From contig OY998180.1 of the NCBI GenBank assembly GCA_963921935.1, forward strand, positions 98,728,480 through 98,792,479: DNA of 64,000 nucleotides, given 5' to 3'. Position 1 is the stretch's first letter, and the number at the start of each line of letters is the position of its first letter. Source of the stretch: Galeruca laticollis. Lineage: Eukaryota; Arthropoda; Insecta; Coleoptera; Chrysomelidae. Under the pieces are notes generated by a model, which was not told where the DNA came from, made no database searches, and worked only from the letters and a program-made list of their open reading frames with translations. A program made the translations under genes and the position numbers. Below, piece after piece: positions 55,341 to 64,000 of this stretch.

Positions 55341-55443
55341 TGTTAGTATAAGTTCACTTTATTCTTAGGATTTAATATTTTATGTCATACTAGTTCATTA
55401 TTGTGTTTTTATTGCTTAATAGTTACCAACTATCTAATGCCGT

Positions 55444-55479
55444 ACTTTATGCCCGTGCGGGCATAAAGTTCACTTTATG
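55444..55479. other. Palindromic cluster of ACTTTATG/CATAAAGT half-sites
   Basis: ACTTTATG at 55444-55451 and CATAAAGT at 55462-55469 flank a GCCCG-TG-CGGGC core, giving a perfect 12-bp-arm hairpin. A third half-site ACTTTATG at 55472-55479 is followed by CCCACGCGGG. The cluster lies about 80 bp beyond the 3' end of the tyrosine recombinase relic. It might be a recombinase-binding site of that element or an independent regulatory palindrome. Confidence 0.5.
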
Positions 55480-55564
55480 ACCCACGCGGGCTCATTCAAT
55501 AACATTTTTATTGAAATTACAAATGGAATATAGTAATATATGTAAATATTCGATGAACATTATT

Positions 55565-56335
55565 TTGACGAATTAACATAAAATTGGCAGCTCTGAAAAG
55601 ATCCGGTGATAGTTAAGTTGCCTGCAGCAAACGATTCATGTTTCATTGTTTGAGTATCAAATTTCTGTACCGAAACGCCAGACCTGGAAGGTACACCTGC
55701 CAGCATTCTTGAAACTTCATTTTTTGAAGATAAACTATCCTCTAAATATCCTTCAGCAACCGATATACTCTTCCATCCACCATGGCGCTTCAACGAGGTC
55801 ATACTGGCTCCAGCCTCTGCGAGAAGAGTTGCTGACTTTCGACGCATACAATAACCTGTATATTTCTCAGGATCCCTTAAACCCAGATGTTTCGCTATAA
55901 TGGATGGGATTTTTCCAAACGTGTTTTTTCCTACTGGCTGTACAGTACATTGACCTTGTCTATAGGTCAGAAAAACTATTTTTTCTGAGCAACCACGTGG
56001 CCGTAGTGACATATAATCTCTTATTAGCTCTAAACTGTACATTTCACCCTTATCTATAATGGTGAAAATGCGTTTTTTATCGGTCTTTGTCTCTGGTACA
56101 TTTACCACAACAACCGATTTTCTATCCTCTACATGAGTAACTAACATGTTCATAAGTTCTTGCCGTCGACATTCACCAAATATTCCAAATAATTCATAAA
56201 AATTCATTCATAAAAAACGCCTCGTTCGGTGCCTTATGAATGAATTTTAAAACATGTTCTATAGACAGAATTTTAGACTTCTTTGGTTTGTAGCCTTTTG
56301 AAGTTTGCTTCAAATATTCCATTAACTTATGGTAA
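55565..56335 (-). pseudogene. Crypton-like tyrosine recombinase, frameshifted, catalytic His changed
   Basis: The main frame (56207-55560) contains GECRRQEL with the first catalytic Arg, then YTGYCMRRKSATLLAEAGAS and LKRHGGWKSISVAEGYL with the presumed nucleophile Tyr. In the HxxR motif the expected His is Tyr (YCMR), so strand cleavage would be impaired. Upstream residues (YLKQTSKGYKPKKSKILS) are in another frame joined near 56195. Insect Crypton elements and derived genes encode such single-domain recombinases. The start is lost at about 56335, where an RT fragment begins on the other strand. Confidence 0.75.
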
Positions 56336-56354
56336 TTAGCAATGTTAATATTTT

Positions 56355-56805
56355 TATTTCAGTTTAAGCCCATCACTATTCAATCTAGTAATGGATAAAA
56401 TAATAGAAGAAGTAAAAAACGTGGGACACGGATACGGGCTTGGAGGAAAACAAATAAAAATGTTGTGCTATGCAGACGATGCAATTCTGATATCAGACAA
56501 TGAGGACAACCTACAACGTATGGTAAATGTCTTCAGAACATCGGCGGAAAAATATAACATGCAAATATCAACCACTAGACCAACACTATGGTAACGGCAA
56601 GAGAACCCAGACGATGCAAAATTGTAATTGACGATGAAATAATAGAGCAGGTTACATGGTTCGAATACTTGGGTATAGAAATATCCAGCTATGGAGAGCT
56701 AAAACAAAGTGTACGAAAACAAGCAAATAAGGCATCTTACATATCAGGTTGTCTGAGGGATGTTATTTGGAAAAACAAATCCTATTTTAGATTTTTCCCA
56801 TAATG
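56355..56805 (+). pseudogene. RTE-like non-LTR RT fragment
   Basis: Begins LSPSLFNLVMDKIIEEVKN, then the catalytic LCYADDAILISDNEDNLQRM, and after a frame break at about 56575-56590 continues RRCKIVIDDEIIEQVTWF, EYLGIEI and SGCLRDVIWKNKSY. This is the palm-to-thumb section of an RTE-type or related RT. Both ends are truncated and the piece abuts the recombinase relic. Confidence 0.75.
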
Positions 56806-57130
56806 TGTATTCGTAGGGTATGATGCAAACTCTGTGTTATATATATTACAGAGCAGCAGCATGCATATATATGGACGTTTTTTGTGATTCGCAGGGTTTG
56901 CATATGTGAACGACACATTTATTATAATATTTACATATTGTATCAAATTAAATATTATTCCTCCTTCGTCTAATTTGTAGGGTGCAGTTAAAGTTATATG
57001 GAAATTGTCGCTGACAAAAAACTAGTACAGGGCCACAAGTATTAGAAAGAAAAAGAAGCTCATATTCAATTAACTTCTAACGAAGAAGAAGAATAACCTA
57101 ACTTTTTTTAGTTGTACCGAGCAAAGATAG
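56806..57130. other. No gene recognised
   Basis: AT-rich sequence between the RTE-like fragment and the Gypsy LTR. Confidence 0.5.
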
Positions 57131-57832
57131 TGAGAGGTAACCAAACCCTCAAATATATTTTCTACTTACACAGGTATCTCTCATGATATTGCGACGATAT
57201 AGGGTTTTATTCCAACGCTAAGATTTTCGGGTTGGGTCCCTACCCGTCTACCAACCCCGACGATGTAGCTACTGAATCCACTATTTGGGTCTGGGGGGTC
57301 AATTAAGAAACCACTCATTAAAAACTTAGCAAATGTATTGCAGAAATACAGATAACCAAAATTAACGAACTATGTACAGAATAAATATAAAACAAATATA
57401 ACAAGCACTTCCGGGCATATAATCAATAATCCTCAAGGGGCAATATAATATCCAATCCCAAAATTAACCAGGCTATACAAAATATATATATATAATTATC
57501 TATTCACTTACATAAACATCCTCCCAGGGCACGTCTTCTCTACTCGAAGGGGCACTTTGTCTTCAGTCACGGTATACACGTCTTAGGTAGGCCTTTCTCG
57601 ATTCACTTGACTGGTCGCTGGTTTTTCTCAAAACCCTCTGCCCCGAAAAATTATATTTTTTGAACCAAGAAAGTGTTCTCTCGCAAAAATGCTGAGTTTG
57701 TTGTTTTTTTGTTGTCTCTTATATGAGAAAACATTATGCTCTACTTTGAAGTAATTAGCAAAACATATTTTAAAACATTGACCTACTTTTGTTTGGCCTA
57801 CCATATACTGGGTGTTATTTCTAAATGTGACA
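57131..57832 (-). repeat. Candidate 3' LTR of the Gypsy element
   Basis: On the minus strand it starts TGTCACATTTAG at 57832, immediately after a purine tract with seven G (57837-57843, read as GAAGGGGGGG), as expected for a polypurine tract. It may end CTCTCA at 57131, giving TG...CA and about 700 bp. The far end is inferred, and the partner LTR is outside the window. Confidence 0.45.
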
Positions 57833-57849
57833 TGTGCCCCCCCTTCGAA

Positions 57850-59238
57850 AAGAGGACTTTCCCCAGTCCTAAGTTACCACTGTTATCTTTAACCTAGAAT
57901 AAAAATTTGCCGCTTCTATGATGCTAATAGTACATATCTACTATACTACATGGTTACCCCTTTTTAAATATCTGCGTTTATACAATTCAAGTCCCTATCA
58001 TCTAAATTTATTGTCCGAATAGCACAGCACATACAACTTCTTCCTACTGTTCTCTGGGCGAGTCCGGACCTGGGCCTGGCGGTACGTCATTTTCTTTATA
58101 TGGTGGCTCAATATGCGCTTGATTGGAATGGTGGTTCTTCCTGGTATCGTCTTACATTTCGGCTAAACTCACGGTATGTTATGGAAGCAGATTTACACCG
58201 TTTATTGGAATTTCCGGTGCTTCTGTACTTTTGGCTGATTGGGCAGAATGGTATTCGGCATGCTAAACTCTTTTTTTCTGCACTTTGCGCTACTTAGTAC
58301 TTATTCGATTTCAGCGCATTGCATCAAGATTGCCTTCTTCTTCCACTCAATCGGGTTTGGTGGATTGGAACCAGTTTGATCGACCATACGCGACGATTCG
58401 TGAATTGTAACTTCGATTGATTACTCGGGTCTGTTTACTGGGTCTGATAGTCAATTAATATTGGCCCAGGATTTACCCGGCAAGTGGCATCTGGTAGTCC
58501 CATAATGTGTCAACAATTCTAGTTCTAGCTCGAATCTGCCTCTGCCGGATGTTAACCAGCTACTGGAGGTTTATCTGTTTGATTCTGATGTGGGCGGAAC
58601 TCTGCAGCATCCATTCCTCTGTTGATCAGAGTGGTGTGGAACTTCCAACGTGTTTCTTGCTCCTGGTCATCGGGGTCGTATGGATCATATAGGGGCCGTT
58701 GTGCTCCAGCCAGTGGAATTCTTCCTCGTTGTCGGACCGGACTCCACCCAGTTTTGGCAGCTATCACTCTTACATGAAAAAGAAATAAAAACAAAGGTAG
58801 TATTGGGGCAACCATTCCCTTACTTAATATTTATTTCCCTACTATCTCTTTTTTCTACATAATATTTACATTAATATTAATTGATATCTACTTTGTCTAC
58901 TTTAAAATGTACGTGGTTGGGCTACCTTTTTATTTGGATGATATCCTTCAAATAATTATATGAGTTGAGAGTAATTATCTTAGCAAATACTAGTAAATAG
59001 GAGGATACAATGATCAGTTACTTAATTTAGGAATTATCTTAGCTTTATTTGACTTGGTCCCTAACTTATCCGCCTAGTAGTAGTGCTAAAAGAAAGACAA
59101 CTTTTATTCTAATTGTGACCCTTCATCCTGCACAATTCGTATTACACATTGGTGTGGTTGGCCGTCCTCCAGCGTTGCTGGTTCTTCCATTTCGATTTTA
59201 AATCTTTGTCTGTTTCTGGGTACCTCTGGGGATACGTT
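57850..59238 (-). other. Gypsy 3' region, unassigned; ORF 58552-58815
   Basis: A minus-strand frame starting at 58815 has a strongly hydrophobic start (MVAPILPLFLFLFHV) like a signal peptide, then a Pro/Asp-rich stretch; a GTAAGA donor-like site falls inside the hydrophobic part. The rest shows no recognisable coding. Confidence 0.3.
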
Positions 59239-59657
59239 TTACCCATGTATTCTCCACTTGTGAAGTAGCTTCAGATCCATATATCCTGTGAAGACTCCGA
59301 CAACTGTCAGTACCAGCCAAAACTGGACGTTCTCGTACATTTCTGATCCCGATTCTGCCCTTGCTGCTGGTGGTACCGTCATGAACGTGAACCAGTTGCC
59401 TCTGTGAAAAATAAATATATTACTCCTAAACTTAAAAGTATGTTCCATAGAAAGAAAATAGTGTCCACGTGGTCACTCCATTTGGCTTCGTACACTAAGG
59501 GTATTGTTGCCTCGTACGTTACGATATCTGGTAATGCTCTCCAATCGGCGCCTGCAGTTACTTCCTTTACGTTACCAGTGACTACTGGTTGTAGTAGCAT
59601 GATTGTCCTCAATAACCTACACAGAAAATATGAATTAGTTACATTTCTAATATCCAT
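59239..59657 (-). CDS. Possible third ORF of the Gypsy element (env-position, hydrophobic)
   Basis: Two overlapping minus-strand frames (59657-59379 and 59448-59239) follow integrase. An acceptor-like TTTTCTGTGTAG lies near 59619, and a second acceptor-like TTTTTCACAG near 59404 would join the frames. Each frame has a hydrophobic membrane-like segment near its end. Position after integrase and splice signals suit an envelope-like third gene, but I see no diagnostic envelope motif. A host exon or chance frames remain possible. Confidence 0.3.
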
Positions 59658-59841
59658 TTCACTACATCAAGTTCTTAACGCAAAAAGATTTAAGCCCTTA
59701 TTAGTTTAAATAAATCCTACTCTGCCAGGACCATCCCGCACCATTTATTTGGGTGGACCCGGTGGACCCCGATCCTATACAACAAGGTGAGAAGAAAGAA
59801 AAGGAAGTGAAAGAAAATTGAGGGTACGTATTTTTTCTTAA

Positions 59842-60915
59842 CTATTCCACATCCTGAGGTACTACTTCTGGCGACCAGGAATCATTGTATGGTAGTATGC
59901 AACTTACATGGACCACCTCTCCTTTACTGTTGGGGGAAATGCCTTTGCGGATTTCGTACGTCAAATCTCCTTTCTTTTGGTTTATGTAATAAGGGCCAAA
60001 ATATTTTAACAAAAGCTTTTCTGACCGTCCTACCTTTCTAATCGGCGTAAAAATGTTTACTTGATCTCCCGGTTTAAATTCGAGTTCTCTGTGCCTCGCA
60101 TCATGGTAACTCTTGGCCTTACCCTGCTTCTTCACTATGTTATCGACGGCCTGACTACGTGCAAAAGAGCCCACTCTCTAACTTCTTGCACTTCTTTGTT
60201 TTTAATGTCTTGCATCAATGAGGCTTCTGATGGTAAGACTGGCTCCCTAGTATAAGCTAGCATGAACGGAGAGAATCTCGTCGTATCTTGTATTGTTGAA
60301 TTATAAGCGAAGGTTACGAGTGGAAGATACTTGTCCCAATCCGTGTGCTGCGTGTTCACATACATTGAGAGCATATCCGCCAATGTTTTATTCAGTCTTT
60401 CGGTCAGACCGTTTGTTGCTGGGTGATACGCTGTTGTGAATTGGCTCACTGTGCCCATGACTTTAACAAGTTCTGTTACCGTCTCTGACATAAAGGTTTT
60501 ACCTCTGTCGCTCAACAAAAATCTGGGTAACCCGTGCCTGGTTATAATATTTCTTAGGATGAATTGTGCCACCGGTCCGACTTTCCCGCTACTAAGGGCT
60601 GCGGTTTCGGCCCATCGTGTTGCATAATCGGTGGCCACTACGATGAATGTCTTACCATTTCTGCTTCTTCTGAATGGGCCCAACAGGTCAATCCCTACCC
60701 TGTCGAAGGGCTGTCCCACTTCCAGCGGTTGTAACAGTCCCACCGGCTTTCTGTTTTCCTGATCCTTCCTCGCCTGACAATCACGACACCCTTTAACATA
60801 GCGTTCTACGTCCTTTTGTAAGTTCCTTCAGTAGAACCTGTGTGATATCTTGTGTAACGTCTTTGTAATCCCTAGATGACCCGATATGGGTTCACTATGA
60901 TGGGAGAATAGTACC
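59842..60915 (-). pseudogene. Gypsy integrase
   Basis: The HHCC zinc region (HHSEPISGHLG ... GCRDCQARK) is interrupted by a stop near 60826 where a Trp codon is expected. The catalytic core has GIDLLGPF (D), LSDRGKTF (D) and NGLTERLNKTL (E). A frame change at about 60170 leads to the C-terminal part with FKPGDQVNIF and the GPY/F-type module LLLKYFGPYYI, ending at 59842. It would insert the element cDNA. It is inactive as read. Confidence 0.88.
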
Positions 60916-61187
60916 TCAGCTATGAGACGTCTTGGGATGGCTAGTAGGTCATCGGTTCCTGTTGGACTCGTGTTTACTTTGTACAACACGCCGTTCCGTA
61001 GTCTGAAATTTTTCGCCCTCTTAACTACTCCTACGGGAGCCTCCTGTGGGTCCGATATGGTCTCAAAGATTGCCCATAAGTCAGGGTCTTTCTTCTGTTC
61101 ACTGGCGAGGTCCTCCGGTAGCGCCAGAAAGGTAGGTACTTCGTTTAGGTCACTGTCATCGGAGCCTACTAGCCCTTCTATGGAATT

Positions 61188-62486
61188 TCATGAAAGGCAA
61201 TCTGCGTCGCTGTGTTTTTTACCACTCTTATGAACAATTTCATAAACGAACTCTGCTAGTTTTAATGCCCATCTAGCTAATCTCCCAGTAGGGTCTTTAA
61301 TGGTTTTCAGCCAGCAAAGAGCGTGATGATCCGTTACAATTTTCACGGCTTTTCCGTGCACCATATGTCTTAGGTAGGTTAGTGACCAAATTGCCGCTAA
61401 CCCCTCTAGTTCCGTAATCGTGTAATTTTGTTCGCATTTTGATAGGCTGCGACTGATAAAAGCTACGGGATGTGACTCTCCATCCCCTCCTTCCTGTAGT
61501 AAAATTCCTCCAATGCCGTATTTGCAGGCGACTACTCTTAATTCACATCCCTTATTTGGATTGAAGTGTTGAAGAACTGGGGCGCTGGACATTTTCTCTT
61601 ATAGAATTCTGAACGCGTCTTCTTGCGGCTTGTCCCATGTAAAGCCATCCTTCCGTGTCACTGAGTGTAGGGGGTGTGCTATTTTTGAGAAGTTTTTGAT
61701 AAATTTCCTGTAGAAGTTACACAACCCCAAGAAACTCTGGAGGTTCTTAGTCGTCTTTGGAATTGGGATGTCCTGTATGGCTTTCACCAACTCTCCGTCT
61801 GCCGCTATCCCTCGCTCGCTCACTTGGTGTCCTAAAATTATCACCTTAGGCTCCACGTACTTGCACTTACTAGGTTTTAGTGTTAGTCCCGCTTCTCTAA
61901 GTCTTTGGAATACCCTTCTTAGTTTTGTCAAGTGCTCTTCTTGCGTCTCTGAGAAGACTACTATATCGTCCAGGTATATTAAAATATCCTTCCATTTCAT
62001 CCCTTTGAACACTTCATCCACTAAGTGCTGGAAGGTTGCTGGTGCGTTGCACAGTCCAAAACTTAGAACATTAAATTCGTATGTTCCGTGGCCCTGTGCT
62101 ATAAACGCCGTATATTGTTTGGACTTCTCCTTTTTCGGTACCTGCTAATATCCGCTGAACATATCGAAGGTAGAAAAGTATTTTGATTCTCCCATATAAG
62201 TCAAAATATCGTCAATATTGGAGAAGGGGTACGATGATTTCTTCGTTACTACATTTAATTTCCTATAATCGACGCAGAAACGGTAAGTCTGATCCCGTTT
62301 CTTGAAGAGGACCACTGGGCTCGACCAGGGCGAGTGACAGGGCCGAATCACATCGTGATCCAACATTTCGTTAATTTGTAGGTCTATTATAACCCTTTCT
62401 TTCTGGGATACCCTGTACGGACGGTTTTTGATTGGATCCGCCCCACCGACGTCGATTTCGTGTGCTGTCAGAGTTGTGCGTCCCAT
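61188..62486 (-). pseudogene. Gypsy reverse transcriptase and RNase H
   Basis: RT motifs are SPWSSPVVLFKKRD, RFCVDYRKLN, FDMFSGY, FGLCNAPATFQ and the catalytic IYLDDIVVFS. RNase H follows with LRVVACKYGIGGILLQ, NYTITELEGLA and IVTDHHAL. One frame runs from 62486 through RNase H and into integrase, broken only by stops at 62143-62145, about 61597-61599 and 61186-61190. At least two look like C-to-T changes from sense codons (CAG to TAG, CGA to TGA). Confidence 0.9.
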
Positions 62487-63760
62487 ATGCGCCTAGCCGA
62501 TTTTGAGAATACATCCTGGTATTCGCTTAAGAGGTCCTTTAGCTTGTCCTGGAATTCCCCCTCTTCTAGGTGTCCAATGTTATGGTCTTCTAGGCTAACT
62601 TCGTCATCGCTTGGTTCAACGTATAGCACCAGGACTTCTCCTCCCATCGATTCCAGCGGGCAATACCATCCCACCGTGGTTCCTTTATATAACTTTATAT
62701 TCGTGCTGTTTAAGTTCGAAATTATCGTTTTCAACTCTTCTCCTTTGTGTGCTATTTCTTGACAGACAACGCCTCGTTTTACGAGAGACATTTCATTGAT
62801 CTTTATTATTACCGCCTTTCTGTCGGCGCAACTCGTCAACTCTACCTCGGTGTCTGACCAGGGTTTTAATATGATATCCCTTTTCAGCGTTATTTTGTTA
62901 AGTTTGTCTTCCTGGAGGCCCCCCATATGTGCAGAGGGATCTGCTTCCCTGCTGCCTTCTTGGACGCATGTCGCTGTGATCTCAGTACTTTCGTTCCTAT
63001 ATTTTAAACAATCTTCAATACTTTCAACATATTTTTCTTCCCTTATTTTTTCCTTGTTTTCCAGCGTGTCTTCTTTTCTTATTTTTTTCGCCACTGTCTG
63101 ATTTAGTCTTGATCCTAGGGGTTGTTAAATTCTGATTTTTTCCACTTGCTTCTCGTGTTTCGCTGATCGTTTGTCTGTTTTCCTCCTGTGCCCTACTTTC
63201 ATCTTTTTGTGACTCCGCATTTAGGTTTTTAGCGGTTCGTCTTAAGTCCCGCAGGCATTCTTCCAGATAAAGTCGCCGGTAGTTAACCGGTGTCCTCCCA
63301 AATGAGGTCGCTACCTGGCAAGTAATTGTCTCTGTCGCTTGTGTCCTCCCCGAGGTGGGGACTAGTGTCCTAATCCCGTTATGCGTTAGGGAGATCTGGT
63401 TTTTGGTCACGTCGATCACTGCCTTATGTTTTCTTAGGAGTTCCATAACTAAAATTAACGGTATGGGCAGTTTTTCTACAACTAGCGCTTCGCATGTAGT
63501 TGTCACTCCCCCAATATTTACGTTGTTTCTGCTTACCCCCTTTGTGGCCACTCGTATGTTACCGACAGCCAGTAGTGGGCTACTATGTCTTTGGTATATG
63601 GAACTTACGTACTCGGCCCTAATGACCTTGGTTGCCGATCCTGTATCTACAATGGCTCTTACCTGCGTTCCATTGAGGTATAGCTCTATCGTTAAGATGC
63701 CGTTGTCGGTAAGAGCCCCAGCCCCCGTTGTTGAGAGGACGGGACGTGGAGCTACTCGTC
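62468..63760 (-). pseudogene. Gypsy protease and linker to RT
   Basis: The retropepsin active site AIVDTGSATKV is near 63634-63663, in a frame that continues to 63024. A second frame (63094-62468) is very Lys/Glu-rich and then enters the pre-RT block LLSEYQDVFSKS, so a frame change lies between 63024 and 63094. Another change at about 62470 joins the RT frame. The protease would process Gag-Pol. Confidence 0.8.
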
Positions 63761-63808
63761 TCGCCCTTGTCCTTTTGGGGACCTACGGTAGTGTTCCGCG
63801 CGGTAGTA

Positions 63809-63850
63809 GCACGAAGCCGCGAAGTGACCAGGTTTATTACAGACATAGCA
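63809..63850 (-). pseudogene. Gypsy Gag nucleocapsid zinc knuckle
   Basis: CYVCNKPGHFAASC, a perfect C-x2-C-x4-H-x4-C knuckle, directly upstream of protease. The rest of Gag is beyond the window or in frames I cannot follow. Confidence 0.85.
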
Positions 63851-64000
63851 CCTCAGTCTGCCATCTCGGGTCCGTGTGGATGGTACGAACTGGGTATCCC
63901 GATACGTCCTGACCTTACTTCTACTTCTAGGAGCCCACTGCGATCTCCTCGAGTAGTTTCGCTGTGGGGCACCGGATTCCCTACGCGGGGGGCTATGGTA

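Larger units (their letters stand above)
57131..64000 (-). mobile_element. Gypsy (Ty3) LTR retrotransposon, minus strand, incomplete at window edge
   Basis: Reading right to left: Gag zinc knuckle, protease, RT, RNase H, integrase, a possible third ORF, a purine tract and a candidate LTR. More GC-rich than its surroundings. The order PR-RT-RH-IN identifies Ty3/Gypsy. The 5' LTR and most of gag lie beyond 64000. Coding is broken mainly by isolated stop codons. Confidence 0.88.

Overview
This is a nuclear contig from an arthropod, almost certainly an insect. It is AT-rich, has GT-AG introns, and is packed with insect-type mobile elements: Penelope-like elements with GIY-YIG nuclease, Jockey, LOA/R1-like non-LTR elements with a DUF4780-type ORF1, BEL/Pao, Gypsy, pogo, Crypton-like and Polinton-like pieces. 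A 200-base run of N marks an assembly gap. I cannot name the species. No bacterial genes, operons or CRISPR arrays were seen.

The one confident host gene is KRI1 (ribosome biogenesis, minus strand). Exons 1-3 lie at 53783-54580 and exons 4-7 at 25709-26814. They are separated by an intron of about 27 kb, while the other introns are about 50-160 bp. The reading phase is preserved across the giant intron. The last coding exon was not found. Everything from 26815 to 53782 is therefore intronic to KRI1, including a third LOA copy, a possible TE-derived gene, virus-like DNA polymerase B fragments, a Penelope element, a gag-only BEL-like element and a full-length Jockey element.

Layout. 1-4.2 kb: a 437-bp tandem duplication carrying a THAP-type first exon, then a 2.9-kb palindrome of two head-to-head Penelope copies with hammerhead-like motifs. 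4.9-11.8 kb: a Jockey relic split by a 5.6-kb LOA-like element. 12.2-14.8 kb: a foldback element with about 1.2-kb arms. 15.6-18.5 kb: a decayed pogo transposon. 19.1-25.2 kb: diverged inverted repeats enclosing a second Penelope pair, LOA copy 2 and a foldback with nested hairpins. 25.7-54.6 kb: KRI1 and its giant intron. 55-57 kb: a THAP-like ORF, a Crypton-like tyrosine recombinase relic with a palindromic site beside it, and an RTE-like RT fragment. 57.1-64 kb: a minus-strand Gypsy element running off the window edge.

The most unusual structure is 41.9-44.5 kb. There, four unrelated tandem-repeat families sit between a BEL-type gag and a candidate LTR. Each repeat unit carries a short inverted repeat able to form a stem-loop, and one unit shows a compensatory stem change. 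The hammerhead-like motifs in two distinct Penelope families and the polymerase-B/SOCS-like locus are the next most interesting.
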